A DNA stretch of 34,544 nucleotides from assembly GCF_020907985.1 (NCBI RefSeq), contig NZ_JAJJPA010000066.1, forward strand, positions 1 to 34,544, in the 5' to 3' direction. Positions 10,401 to 18,908 of the stretch are shown one piece after another; within the stretch, counting starts at the first letter, position 1; each line of letters begins with the position of its first letter. The DNA comes from Kitasatospora humi. Its GTDB lineage: Bacteria > Actinomycetota > Actinomycetes > Streptomycetales > Streptomycetaceae. The notes under the pieces were generated by a model that ran no database searches, was not told the origin of the DNA, and worked only from the letters and a program-made list of their open reading frames with translations. The position numbers and the translations under genes were made by a program.

Positions 10401-10431
10401 GCCGGGGGCGGGACACGTGCCCGCCCCCGGC
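10401..10431. terminator. Perfect 12-bp hairpin between convergent genes
   Basis: Arms 10401-10412 and 10420-10431 are perfectly complementary around a 7-base loop (ACACGTG). It lies between the convergent NRPS and ABC exporter genes and could work in either direction as a back-up terminator. Confidence 0.5.
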
Positions 10432-10587
10432 GTCCGCCCTGATTGTGCCGGGGGCGCGGCAGGGGATCTCAAGCCGAGAAGAGACCAGTAGGGCTTGGTC
10501 GGGTCCGCCCTGGTGCGGGTGTGTCGCGGTGGGAGGCAGGGCGTGCGCCGGCCCAGGTGGCGAGCAGGGTCCGCAGTCGTCCACAGT

Positions 10588-10623
10588 CTGGTGGAGGACC
10601 TGGTGGAGGACCTGGTGGAGGTC
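10588..10623. repeat. Three tandem copies of a 12-bp unit
   Basis: The unit CTGGTGGAGGAC is repeated head to tail at 10588, 10600 and 10612; the last copy differs in one base near its end. It lies in the non-coding stretch between the NRPS and the exporter and has no visible function. Copy number may vary between strains. Confidence 0.7.
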
Positions 10624-10693
10624 CCAGGCCGTGGCCGTCTCCTGTGGAGCCCGGACCGGCTGCCCCGCTGCCCGTTTCTGCTGCCGAAGGCAT

Positions 10694-10730
10694 CCGGCCG
10701 CGCCGACCGCCCGGCGGTCGGCGCGGCCGG
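10694..10730 (-). terminator. Perfect 17-bp hairpin after the ABC exporter
   Basis: Arms 10694-10710 and 10714-10730 are perfectly complementary with a 3-base loop. The hairpin starts six bases past the stop codon of the minus-strand ABC exporter gene and is the most likely end of its transcript. Confidence 0.8.
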
Positions 10731-10735
10731 ACCGG

Positions 10736-12631
10736 TCAGGCGGGGGACTGCTGGGCGAACTGGGTGCGGTAGAGGTCGGCGTAGACGCCGCCGGCATCGA
10801 GCAGTTCGTCGTGGGTGCCGCTCTCGCGGATCCGGCCGGCCTCGACCACCAGGATCTGGTCGGCCTCGCGGATGGTGGAGAGGCGGTGGGCGATGACCAG
10901 CGAGGTCCGGCCGTGCAGCGCGGTCTTGAGGGCGCGCTGGATGGCCGCCTCGGACTCGGAGTCCAGGTGTGCGGTGGCCTCGTCCAGGACGACGATCGGC
11001 GGGGCCTTCAGGAGGAGCCTGGCCAGCGCGATGCGCTGCTTCTCGCCGCCGGACAGGCGGTAGCCGCGGTCGCCGACGACGGTGTCGAGGCCGTCGGGGA
11101 GGGCGTCGATGGTGTCCCAGATCAGCGCGGCCTGGCAGGCCTCGATCACTTCCTGTTCAGTGGCGCCCGGGCGGGCGTACTCGAGGTTGGCGCGCAGGGT
11201 GTCGTGGAAGAGGTGCGCGTCCTGGGTGACGACGCCGACGGTTTCGCGCAGCGACTGCAGGGTCAGCTCGCGGATGTCGTGGCCACCGATCCGTACGGCC
11301 CCCTGGTTGGGGTCGTAGAGGCGCGGCACGAGCTGGGTGATGGTGGTCTTGCCGGCGCCCGAGTGTCCGACCAGGGCGGTCAACTTGCCTGCGGGAGCGC
11401 GGAAGCTGAGCTCCTGGAGGGTCCAGGAGTCGTCGGCCCGCTCGGGGCGGCGCAGCGCGATGGACTCCAGCGAGGCGAGGGAGACTTCGCCGGCGCTCGG
11501 GTAGCGGAAGTGGACCTGGTCGAACTCGATCTCCGGTGCCGCGTCGCCCGTCGGTGCCGCGGGCAGTTCCCGGGCGTCGGGACGCTCGGCGACGAGCGGC
11601 TCCAGGTCGAGGACCTCGAAGACGCGGTCGAAGCTGACCAGGGCGGTCATCGCGGTGACCTGCAAGGTGGAGAGCAGGTTGACGGGTCCGTAGAGCCGCA
11701 GCAGCAGGGTGACCATGGCCACCAGGGTGCCGAGTTTGAGGGTGCCGTCGATGGTCAGACTGCCGCCCAGTCCGTAGACCAGCGCGGTGGTGAGGGCGGT
11801 GAGGACGGTGACGATGATGAAGAGCATCCGCCCGTAGACGACCCCGGCGACGGCGACGTCGCGCACCCGGCCGGCCTTGCTGCTGAACAGCTTCGTCTCG
11901 TCGTCGGTGCGGCCGTAGAGCTTGGCGAGCATGGCACCCGCGACGTTGAAGCGCTCGTTCATCATCGAGCTCATCTCGGCGTCCAGTTGCATGGTCTCGC
12001 GGGTGATGCGCTGGAGCTTGCCGGCGATGAAGCGCACCGGCAGCAGGAAGAACGGGATCATCACCAGGGCCGCGACGGTGATCTGCCAGGACAGGTAGAG
12101 CATCGCGACGAGGACCATGACGATGGTCAGCAGGGTGGACACCGACTCGGTGAGCAGCGTGGTCACGGCCTGGCGGGCGCCGATGACATCGGCGTTGAGC
12201 CTGCTGACCAGTGAGCCGGTCTGCGCCCGGGTGAAGAAGGCCAGCGGCTGCTTCTGCACGTGGGAGAAGACCTTGCTGCGTAGGTCGAAGACGAGTCCTT
12301 CGCCGATCCGGCCCGAGCACCAGGCCTGCAGGTACACGGCCGCCGCGTCGATCAGGGCCAGCGCGGCGATGACGCCGCACAGCCAAGCGACAGTGCTGGT
12401 GCGCCGGGGGATGATGCCGTCATCGATGATCATCTTGAGGAGCAGCGGGTTGCTGACCGTGATGACCGCGTCGGCGACGGTGGTCAGCAGCAGCAGGGCC
12501 AGCGGCCAGCGGTACCTGGTGCCGTAGGGGATGATCCGGCGAACCGTTCCGGGTCTCACCCGCTGCTTGGTGATCGATTCGTCGTCGAGCCGTCCAAGGG
12601 GACCGAGGCCCGGCCCGCCCGTCATCGCCAT
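10736..12631 (-). CDS. ABC exporter, fused membrane and ATPase domains
   Basis: A 631-residue half-transporter of the MsbA/LmrA-like type. The N-terminal part (about residues 25-330) holds six hydrophobic segments. The C-terminal part has Walker A GHSGAGKTT near residue 420, a Q-loop (VVTQDAH), signature LSGGEKQR near 524, Walker B IVVLDEATA near 544 and the H-loop IAHRLS. The family works as a homodimer in the inner membrane and exports lipids, drugs or peptides. Here it faces the NRPS gene and has a StrR-type operator 289 bp upstream, so export of and self-resistance to the finished lipopeptide is the likely role. ATG 12631 is chosen because GAGG lies nine bases upstream; a TTG two codons earlier is less well placed. 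Family assignment is firm; the substrate is inferred. Confidence 0.93.
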   Translation of the reverse strand: MAMTGGPGLGPLGRLDDESITKQRVRPGTVRRIIPYGTRYRWPLALLLLTTVADAVITVSNPLLLKMIIDDGIIPRRTSTVAWLCGVIAALALIDAAAVYLQAWCSGRIGEGLVFDLRSKVFSHVQKQPLAFFTRAQTGSLVSRLNADVIGARQAVTTLLTESVSTLLTIVMVLVAMLYLSWQITVAALVMIPFFLLPVRFIAGKLQRITRETMQLDAEMSSMMNERFNVAGAMLAKLYGRTDDETKLFSSKAGRVRDVAVAGVVYGRMLFIIVTVLTALTTALVYGLGGSLTIDGTLKLGTLVAMVTLLLRLYGPVNLLSTLQVTAMTALVSFDRVFEVLDLEPLVAERPDARELPAAPTGDAAPEIEFDQVHFRYPSAGEVSLASLESIALRRPERADDSWTLQELSFRAPAGKLTALVGHSGAGKTTITQLVPRLYDPNQGAVRIGGHDIRELTLQSLRETVGVVTQDAHLFHDTLRANLEYARPGATEQEVIEACQAALIWDTIDALPDGLDTVVGDRGYRLSGGEKQRIALARLLLKAPPIVVLDEATAHLDSESEAAIQRALKTALHGRTSLVIAHRLSTIREADQILVVEAGRIRESGTHDELLDAGGVYADLYRTQFAQQSPA

Positions 12632-12919
12632 GGACAACTACCTCGCATTCTGATGGCACGTCAGGACATGCCTGAGAAAGTCGGTGATCGTGGTGCTGAA
12701 TGCGTTCGACGTTCCGGGTTTCCGAGTCGGCCGCAGTCGGGGATCTCCATCACGTCGCGGCACGGCAGGGCCTCGGCGTCCTCAGCCGCAGGCCGTGGGC
12801 AGGTCAATCCCTCAACTCGGTGACCCTATCGGCGGGCGGGTGCTTCGGGAAGCCGCACACCCGTCCTGGGCTCGCGGTCGTCGGAGCGGTCCAGGCTCTG
12901 TACGGCACACGGTCGGCCT

Positions 12920-12948
12920 GTGCAACTGCCGCCAGACGGCAGTTGCAC
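12920..12948. promoter_or_regulatory. StrR-type operator 1 (exporter side)
   Basis: The site reads GTGCAACTG, 11 bases, CAGTTGCAC: a perfect 9-bp inverted repeat. The arm sequence and the 11-bp spacer match the binding-site pattern known for StrR-family activators (GTTCGACTG-N11-CAGTCGAAC type). It is 289 bp upstream of the ABC exporter start on the minus strand and 660 bp upstream of the acyl-AMP ligase, so the exporter is the more likely target. Confidence 0.75.
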
Positions 12949-13326
12949 GGACGCGGGTGCGACGCGCCAGGGAGGTCCGCCGCCTCATCGTGGTCACCGT
13001 TGGCGCGGGGCGGCGGGGAGCACAGCCCCCGCCTGTCCGTCGTGCTCGCGGTGCCAAGTCGCTGCGGCGGATCGTCCGGAGGCTCCAGTGATCAGTCAGC
13101 CGGGCTGCAGGCCGCTTCCCGCGCCCCTGCTTCCCGCACGGCCCGGCCGCCCTCAGCCGTCCGACGGCATCCCTGCGACGGAGGCCACGGCCCCGCAGTC
13201 GTCCGATGGGAGGACGAACCGGCTCCACCCCGTCGCCTAGCGTGAGACCGCCGCGCTCCCGGAAAACCCCCGTACCGGGGGCGCGGCATCCCCCCGCCGG
13301 TCCTTGTTCAGCTGGGTCACCGCGAT

Positions 13327-13379
13327 GGTTCAACACCCGTGCTGATCATTTGCACCGGGTTGAACACCCGCACCATCGC
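13327..13379. repeat. Direct repeat pair inside an inverted frame, possible degenerate operator
   Basis: GGTTCAACACCCG (13327) and GGTTGAACACCCG (13358) are 31 bp apart, about three helical turns. The block is framed by GCGATGG (13322-13328) and CCATCGC (13373-13379). The GTTCAAC arms resemble StrR-type half-sites, but the 9-N11-9 spacing is not kept. It lies about 230 bp upstream of the acyl-AMP ligase start, so it may be a weak or different regulator site. Confidence 0.35.
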
Positions 13380-13607
13380 CAAAAAAAACGGGCTGCGGCA
13401 TAGTGGTCTGCGCCGCCGGGAACCGACGGAGTTCGGCGAAGCCGGACGTCAGGACACCTGGACCGGCCGAGTAACCGTGGGCAGGGCTGCGGCCGAACAG
13501 CCTGATCGCGACAGTCGAGAACGACACCACCCAGCCGTGCGGCGCGCGCCGCCGTGCATGTCCGCGCGCCGCCCAGACCGACGCAGCGCCAAGCCCAGGG
13601 GGAAGCA

Positions 13608-15389
13608 ATGGCCTTCGAGCTGACCGGCTACCGCAACCTCGGCGATGCGTTCGCCGCCCGCGTCGCCCAACACCCCGACAAGACCGCGGTCACCATCTAC
13701 CGCAACTCCGTCGAGGCCGTGCACGAAAGCCTCAGCTACGCCGAACTCGCCCGCCGGGCCGGCCTGCGCGCCGCCGACTTGGCGCAGCACGTGGCCCCCG
13801 GCGAGCGCGTCCTCATCGCGCTGCCCACCGGCACCGAGTTCGTCGAGCTCTACCTCGCCTGCCTGCTGGCCGGTGTCACCGCCGTGCCCGCCCCGCCGGC
13901 GACCGGCTCCACCAGCGCTGCCCAGCGCGTCGCCGCGATCGCCGCGGACTGCACACCGGGACTGGTGTTCGGCACCGCCGGGGACCTCGACACCCTCACC
14001 GAGCGCTTCCACGCGCAGGGCCTGGGCCACGTACCCGTCCGGGCCGCCGCTCCGGTGCCGACCGGTGAGGCACCCCCCGCGGCGCTCCGCGGCCGCCACG
14101 CCGACCAGGACACCCTCGCCGTCCTCCAGTACAGCTCGGGCTCCACCGGCACCCCGAAGGGCGTGATGCTCGCTCACCGCAACGTCCAGGCGAACCTCGC
14201 GGCCCTGCACTCCGTCATGGGCCTGGACGGTGACGATTCGTTCGGCAGCTGGATGCCGCTGCACCACGACTTCGGTCTCTTCGTCCAGCTCAGCTGCGCA
14301 CTCTTCTACGGCGCATCAGCGGTCCTGATGCCGCCGGCGACGTTCGCCCGCAAGCCCGTCGAATGGTTCCGGATGATGAACGAATTCCGGACCACCGCCA
14401 GCTCCGCCCCCAACTTCGCGTACGGCGTCGCGCTGCGCCTCATCCAGGACGAACAGCTCGACGGGCTCGACGTGTCACCGCTGCGCTTCCTGTGCAACGG
14501 CTCCGAGCCGATCCACGTCCCCACCATCGCCGCGTTCACCAAGCGATTCGCACAGATCGGCCTGCGCCCCGAAGCCGTCGTCGCCGGCTACGGCATGGCC
14601 GAGGTCACCGTCTACGCCAGCGGCACCCCCATCCCGCGCCAGCCGACCGTCCTGGTCGTCGACCCCCGGCGCCTCGCCGACGCCGACCACCCGGCGCTGG
14701 TTCCCGCTCATGACGGCCGCGGCAAGGAGATCACCGGCGTCGGACGTCCCAAGGCCTTCGACACCCTCATCGTGGACCCCGCCACCCTGCGCCGCCTGCC
14801 CGCCGGCGAGGTCGGCGAGATCTGGCTGCGCGGCGACAGCGTCGGCCGGGGCTATTGGGACAAACCCGACCTCACCGCCCGCACCTTCCACGCCCGCCCG
14901 GCCGGCGAGGACGACACCGGACCCGGCTGGCTGCGCACCGGCGACCTGGGTGCCCTGGCGGACGGCGAACTGTTCATCACCGGCCGGCTCAAGGAGGTGA
15001 TGATCGTTCACGGCCGCAACCTCTACCCGCACGACCTCGAACACGAGGCCCGGGCCGCCCATCCAGCGCTGGAGGGGTTCGTCGGCGCCGCCTTCGGCGT
15101 CCAGGCCCCTGATGAGCGGATCGTGCTGGTGCACGAGGTCAGCCCGACCCTGTCGGCCGAGGAACTGCGCGCCGCCGCGGCGGCCGTCATCCGCCGCCTC
15201 ACCGCCGCCACCGGTGCGCCGATCCGCAACGTCCTGCTGGTGCGGCGCGGCAGCGTCCACCGCACCACCAGCGGCAAGATCCAGCGCGCCGAGATGCGCG
15301 ACCGCTTCCTGGCTGGAGCGATCACCGCCCTGCATGCGGAACTCGAGCCAGGAGTAAGGCAGTTGACCGCAGCAGTCGAAGCCGTGTGA
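13608..15389 (+). CDS. Fatty acyl-AMP ligase (FAAL), lipid-tail activating enzyme
   Basis: A 593-residue member of the adenylate-forming superfamily. Visible landmarks: YSSGSTGTPKG near residue 175, PLHHDFGL, the APNFAYGV segment typical of FAAL/FACL proteins, NGSEPI, YGMAEVT, RTGDLG and GRLKEVMIVHGRNLYPHDLE near 458, with K in TSGKIQR near the end. FAALs make acyl-AMP and pass the acyl group to an acyl carrier protein or to the first NRPS condensation domain rather than to CoA. Next to an ACP and KAS genes in an NRPS cluster, it most likely loads the N-terminal fatty acid. ATG 13608 has AGGGGGA four bases upstream. The FAAL rather than CoA-ligase assignment rests on overall motif style; I cannot align the insertion motif without a tool. 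Confidence 0.9.
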   Translation: MAFELTGYRNLGDAFAARVAQHPDKTAVTIYRNSVEAVHESLSYAELARRAGLRAADLAQHVAPGERVLIALPTGTEFVELYLACLLAGVTAVPAPPATGSTSAAQRVAAIAADCTPGLVFGTAGDLDTLTERFHAQGLGHVPVRAAAPVPTGEAPPAALRGRHADQDTLAVLQYSSGSTGTPKGVMLAHRNVQANLAALHSVMGLDGDDSFGSWMPLHHDFGLFVQLSCALFYGASAVLMPPATFARKPVEWFRMMNEFRTTASSAPNFAYGVALRLIQDEQLDGLDVSPLRFLCNGSEPIHVPTIAAFTKRFAQIGLRPEAVVAGYGMAEVTVYASGTPIPRQPTVLVVDPRRLADADHPALVPAHDGRGKEITGVGRPKAFDTLIVDPATLRRLPAGEVGEIWLRGDSVGRGYWDKPDLTARTFHARPAGEDDTGPGWLRTGDLGALADGELFITGRLKEVMIVHGRNLYPHDLEHEARAAHPALEGFVGAAFGVQAPDERIVLVHEVSPTLSAEELRAAAAAVIRRLTAATGAPIRNVLLVRRGSVHRTTSGKIQRAEMRDRFLAGAITALHAELEPGVRQLTAAVEAV

Positions 15390-15429
15390 CGCCCGTCCGC
15401 ACCGGCACCGCCGCGCCGCGACGCGTCAC

Positions 15430-16030
15430 GCCGTAGTCCTCGACGATGCTGAGGAGTTCCCCGCCGAACTCCGCGCCGCAGTCGACACCTGCGGCCTGCC
15501 CGCCCCCTTGGTGCCCACCCGCGAGCATCCGGCGTATGTGATCGCCTTGTGCTTGGCGGCCATCTTCGTCACGGTCGAACGGTGCTTGCCCGCAAGGGAC
15601 TTGAGCATGGCCGTCGCCATGACGCACTGCAGTCGGTGCAGCCGGAGGACGTCTCGTCTGCGTAGCGGATGCAGCGAAGCCTGCGATATGACGGATCGCT
15701 GGGATCCGCGCTCGGCAGGCTCACCATCCACTGACGCGGCGTCCGGGCTTGGGCTCGGTCGCCGCGCCGGCGGGCTTTCGCCGGCAGATTCTGCAACTCC
15801 AGGTAGGCCGGGTTCCTGGCCCGGCGCTCTCCACGGGTGTATTCCAGGATCAGAACTTCTCGACGAATTCGTCCAGCCTGTACAGGTAGATGTCGGACAG
15901 GACCGGGGAGGCCACTTCGCCTTGCGGCGCTCCGGAGAGAGTGGCACCCCATTTCCAGCCCTCCAGGTATCCGGCTGTCAGCATGTTGCGCACCAGCCGG
16001 TGGGATCGCGTCGAGCAGGGGCAGGAGCAC
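15430..16030 (-). pseudogene. Remnant of a group II intron reverse transcriptase/maturase
   Basis: Three minus-strand frames carry consecutive pieces of one family. First (about 16000-15853): LVRNMLTAGYLEGW followed by GAPQGEVASPVLSDIYL, matching the PQGG-SP-L-N-IYL block of intron reverse transcriptases. Second (about 15850-15640): an EYTRGERRARNPAYLEL segment, then YRRLRCIRYADE, matching the YRRLRYVRYADD catalytic block with the second Asp replaced. Third (about 15620-15540): SLAGKHRSTVTKMAAKHKAI, a maturase-domain block. Frameshifts between the pieces and loss of both ends show that the gene is dead. Intron RNA domains V/VI were not identified. Confidence 0.75.
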
Positions 16031-16258
16031 TGCGGTAGACGGTGGTGCGGCCGAGCCGGGAAGGGCCCGATGGACGTGCAGCCAGGCCCGTCAGCGGAAG
16101 GAGCCGTCCTGTGCGGGACCGGGTGAGCACGAGGCGGACTGGTAGGCGGTGTGTCACGCCCCCGGTTCGTGCGTCCTGTCGGATCGCCCCGAGATGGACC
16201 ACGGTTCGCATGCGAGCCGAAGGCCACCACGGCACGTCAGGTCGTGCGCGTTCTCTCC

Positions 16259-16281
16259 GGCCGAGCCGGTCCGGCTCGGCC
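16259..16281 (-). terminator. Hairpin after the KAS II gene
   Basis: Arms 16259-16269 and 16271-16281 form a near-perfect palindrome (GGCCGAGCCGG and its complement), which would fold as a 9-bp stem with a small loop. It lies 64 bp past the KAS II stop codon on the minus strand and may terminate the fabH-acp-fabF transcript. Confidence 0.5.
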
Positions 16282-16344
16282 ACGTGGGTCCGTGACTCGC
16301 GCGCCCGGGGCGGCTGCTGAGCCCCGGGGCCGGCACCGGACCGG

Positions 16345-17592
16345 TCAGACGCTCCCCAGGACGACGACCGCGTTCTGGCCGCCGAAGCCGAAGGAGTTGC
16401 TCACGGCCAGCGGGACCGGAGCCTGCCGGGCCGTACCGTGGACGATGTCGATGCCGGCGGCATCCGCGTCGGCGGAGCCGAAGTTGGCGGTGGGAGGGAT
16501 CACCCCCTGGGCGATCGACAACGCGGTGAGCCCGGCCTCGATCGCCCCGGCCGCGCCCAGCAGGTGGCCGGTCACCCCCTTGGTCGAGGTGACCGCCGTG
16601 CCCTGCCCGAAGACCCGCTCGATAAGCCGGGCCTCGATGGCATCCCCCTGGGGGGTGCTGGTCGCATGGGCGTTGACGAGCGCCACGTCCGAAGCCTGGA
16701 CGCCGGCGTCGGCGAGCGCCTGCCGGAGGGCGACCTCGGCCCAGTGGCCGTCGGGCGCCGGTGAAGTGAGATGGTAGGCGTCGGAGGTCGAGCCGTAGCC
16801 CAGCAGCCGGGCGTAGCCGCGCCTGCCCCGCGCCGCGGCGTCCGCCGCCCGCTCCAGCACCAGCATGGTCGCGCCCTCGCCGAGGACGAAGCCGTCGCGC
16901 CGCTCGTCGAACGGCCGGGAGGCACCGGCCGGATCGGCCGAATTCCGGGAGAGCGCCTTGAGCCGGTCGAACGCGGTGGCGATCAGCGGCGTCGAGATCG
17001 CCTCGGTGCCGCCCGCCAGCACCACGTCGCAGCGGCCCGCGCGGAGCAGGTCCAGGGCGTGCCCGAGGGCGGTGGTACCGCTCGCACAGGCGGTGGCGAC
17101 GCTCAGCGAGGGCCCGTGCAGACCGAGGTCCATGGCCACCGTGCCGGCGGCGATGTTGGAGATGGCTCGGGGCACGGTCAGCGGGTTGACCGTGCGAGCA
17201 CCGCGATCCCGCAGGCGTTGCCCCTGCTCTTCCCAGGTCTGCTGGCCGCCGACGGCGGTGCCGAGGACGACCCCCACCCTGGCCGGGTCCCAGCATCCGT
17301 CGGCCGGTTTCGCGTCTGCGACGGCCGCGCGGGCTGCGGCGACGGCGAACTGGGTGAAGGGATCCATCCGGCGGGCCTCGACGCCGAGGACCAGCTCCGG
17401 GTGGAAGCCGGTTACCGCGCAGCTGAAGTCGACGGCCAGGCCCGCCAGTCGAGGGTCGGCCGCCGCCGTTGACTGCCCGGCGCAGACGGTCTTCCAGGTC
17501 GTGGCGGTGTCGGCCCCGGCCGGCGTGACCATACCGATCCCGGTGATCACGACCTCGGGGTGGCGGACTCCCGCTCTGCCGGTGCCGGTCAT
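16345..17592 (-). CDS. Beta-ketoacyl-ACP synthase II (FabF-like)
   Basis: A 415-residue thiolase-fold condensing enzyme with the KAS II Cys-His-His triad: nucleophile Cys169 in ATACASG, His in NAHATSTPQGD and His in TKGVTGHLLGAAG; the GFGGQNA end motif is also present. It elongates acyl-ACP with malonyl-ACP. The start ATG overlaps the ACP stop by four bases (ATGA), so the two are translationally coupled. Together with the ACP and KAS III it looks like a dedicated fatty-acid module that builds or extends the lipid tail, as fabH/fabF/ACP sets do in the calcium-dependent antibiotic cluster. An upstream in-frame extension overlapping the ACP gene was rejected. Confidence 0.93.
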   Translation of the reverse strand: MTGTGRAGVRHPEVVITGIGMVTPAGADTATTWKTVCAGQSTAAADPRLAGLAVDFSCAVTGFHPELVLGVEARRMDPFTQFAVAAARAAVADAKPADGCWDPARVGVVLGTAVGGQQTWEEQGQRLRDRGARTVNPLTVPRAISNIAAGTVAMDLGLHGPSLSVATACASGTTALGHALDLLRAGRCDVVLAGGTEAISTPLIATAFDRLKALSRNSADPAGASRPFDERRDGFVLGEGATMLVLERAADAAARGRRGYARLLGYGSTSDAYHLTSPAPDGHWAEVALRQALADAGVQASDVALVNAHATSTPQGDAIEARLIERVFGQGTAVTSTKGVTGHLLGAAGAIEAGLTALSIAQGVIPPTANFGSADADAAGIDIVHGTARQAPVPLAVSNSFGFGGQNAVVVLGSV

Positions 17593-17822
17593 GCCGGGAC
17601 GACCGCGCCCTGCGCCTCCAGCAGCGCGGCGATGTCGGCCACGGTGGTCTCCGCGGTCAGGCTCTCCTCCTCGACGGTGACGCCCAGGTCGTCCTCCAGC
17701 TGGGCGCCCAGCTCGGCCAGCGACAGTGAGTCGAGTTCCAGGTCGCTGAACGTCATGGTCGGCTCGATGGTCACGGAGACCTGGTAGGTCGTGCTGAGGA
17801 TGGTGCACAGGTACTCGAACAT
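17589..17822 (-). CDS. Free-standing acyl carrier protein
   Basis: A 77-residue acidic ACP. The phosphopantetheine site is Ser32 in LELDSLSL, with the usual four-helix pattern and the acidic LEDDLGV helix. GGGAG lies about six bases upstream of ATG 17822. It sits between KAS III and KAS II in one operon and is the probable carrier on which the lipid starter is assembled, or to which the FAAL at 13608 transfers its acyl group. Which of these roles applies cannot be read from the sequence. Confidence 0.93.
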   Translation of the reverse strand: MFEYLCTILSTTYQVSVTIEPTMTFSDLELDSLSLAELGAQLEDDLGVTVEEESLTAETTVADIAALLEAQGAVVPA

Positions 17823-17864
17823 GCTGGCTCCCTTACGAGCGGTGTGACATGGTATTGGCCTGAC

Positions 17865-18908
17865 TCAGAACTCTGAGTGCACGGACCGAAGTTGCGGCCA
17901 GATGAGGGCGGCCGAACCCCAACTCAGACCACCGCCGAAGGCGGTGAGGACGGTGCGGGCGCCGGGGGCCAGCTGACCGGTGGCCAGCGCGGCGGCCAGC
18001 GCCAGCGGGATGGAGGCGGCCGAGGTGTTGCCGACCCGGGCGATCTCGCAGACCGCGTTCCCGGATGGCACGCCGAGCCGCTCGGCCACCGCCTGGATGA
18101 TGCGGCCGTTCGCCTGATGCGGAACCAGCGCGCCGACCGCCTCGGGGCTCCAACCGCAGTCCTTGAGCACCCGCGAGGTGGACGCCGCCATCTGCTCCAC
18201 GGCCCGCAGGTACACCCTGCGGCCGGCCATGCTGAACCAGCGCGGGCCGTCCGGCTGTTCGCGTTCGCCGGGAACGTGGATGAGGTCGCGGCCCGAGCCG
18301 TCGGCACCGAGGTCGAACGCCAGCAGCGCGCCCGGCTCGGCCACAGTGCCGCGGCGCAGCACCACCGCGCCCGCGCCGTCACCGAAGATCACGGCGGTGC
18401 CGCGGTCCATCGGGTCGACGATCCGGGAGTAGAGCTCGGACGCCACGACCAGGACGCTGTCGACCACCCCGCTGGTGATCAGCCCGGCCGCCACCGCCGC
18501 GGCGTAGACGAACCCGCTGCACACGGCGGAGACGTCGAACGCCGGGACCTGGCCCAGGCCGAGGCGGTGGGCGACCTCCGGTGCAGCGGCCGGGCACGGG
18601 CGGTCCGGCGTCGTGGTGGCCAGCACCACGCCGCCGACCGTATCCAGCCCGGCGGAGCGTAGCGCGTTGGCGCCGGCCTCGCAGGCCAGGTCGCTCATCG
18701 ACACCCCGGCGGCCGCCCGGCGCCGGGCGGCGATGCCGGTGCGGGTGCGGATCCACTCGTCGGTGGTGTCCAACCGGGCCACCAGCGCGGCGTTGTCCAT
18801 CTCGGTGACCGGCAGGCAGGTGCCGAGGCCGGCGAGTACGGCGGCCGGAAGGTCGTGGCCTCCCCAGGACGATGGCGCGGATCCTGCGGCGGGCATCGGG
18901 CTAGGCAC
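17865..18908 (-). CDS. Beta-ketoacyl-ACP synthase III (FabH-like)
   Basis: A 347-residue KAS III with the Cys-His-Asn triad: Cys130 in VSAVCSGF, His in PHQANGRI and Asn in VGNTSAAS; GGGLSWG closes the fold. The family starts fatty-acid chains by joining an acyl-CoA to malonyl-ACP, so it can set a branched or short starter. The GTG at 18908 overlaps the stop of the truncated P450 frame (18901-18903); ATG 18896 is an alternative. Neither has a clear Shine-Dalgarno, so translation may be coupled to the P450 remnant, or the true leader may have been lost in the deletion that cut the P450. Confidence 0.9.
   Translation of the reverse strand: MPSPMPAAGSAPSSWGGHDLPAAVLAGLGTCLPVTEMDNAALVARLDTTDEWIRTRTGIAARRRAAAGVSMSDLACEAGANALRSAGLDTVGGVVLATTTPDRPCPAAAPEVAHRLGLGQVPAFDVSAVCSGFVYAAAVAAGLITSGVVDSVLVVASELYSRIVDPMDRGTAVIFGDGAGAVVLRRGTVAEPGALLAFDLGADGSGRDLIHVPGEREQPDGPRWFSMAGRRVYLRAVEQMAASTSRVLKDCGWSPEAVGALVPHQANGRIIQAVAERLGVPSGNAVCEIARVGNTSAASIPLALAAALATGQLAPGARTVLTAFGGGLSWGSAALIWPQLRSVHSEF

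Larger units (their letters stand above)
12638..13607. other. Divergent intergenic region between exporter and acyl-AMP ligase
   Basis: About 970 bases with no convincing coding sequence. It holds a StrR-type operator at 12920-12948, a pair of related 13-base direct repeats at 13327 and 13358 framed by inverted GCGATGG/CCATCGC, and an A8 tract at 13380-13387, unusual in such GC-rich DNA. Promoters for both flanking genes should lie here, but I cannot fix -10/-35 boxes with confidence. Confidence 0.5.
15390..16344. other. Gene-poor stretch with mobile-element debris
   Basis: About 950 bases between the convergent FAAL and KAS II genes. Apart from the group II intron protein remnant (15430-16030) and a hairpin at 16259-16281, I see no intact gene. 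Confidence 0.6.

Noticed and set aside
10588..10623. CRISPR-like array
   Set aside because: The repeats are 12 bp and directly tandem without spacers, and no cas gene is present.
10190..12214. Plus-strand open frame of 674 codons opposite the ABC exporter
   Set aside because: The protein is a low-complexity mix of Gly, Asp, Glu, Val and Gln without motifs; the opposite strand has a complete ABC exporter.
16345..17808. Longer KAS II start overlapping the whole ACP gene
   Set aside because: The extra N-terminal residues are a shadow of the ACP gene; the ATGA overlap at 17589-17592 gives the natural start.
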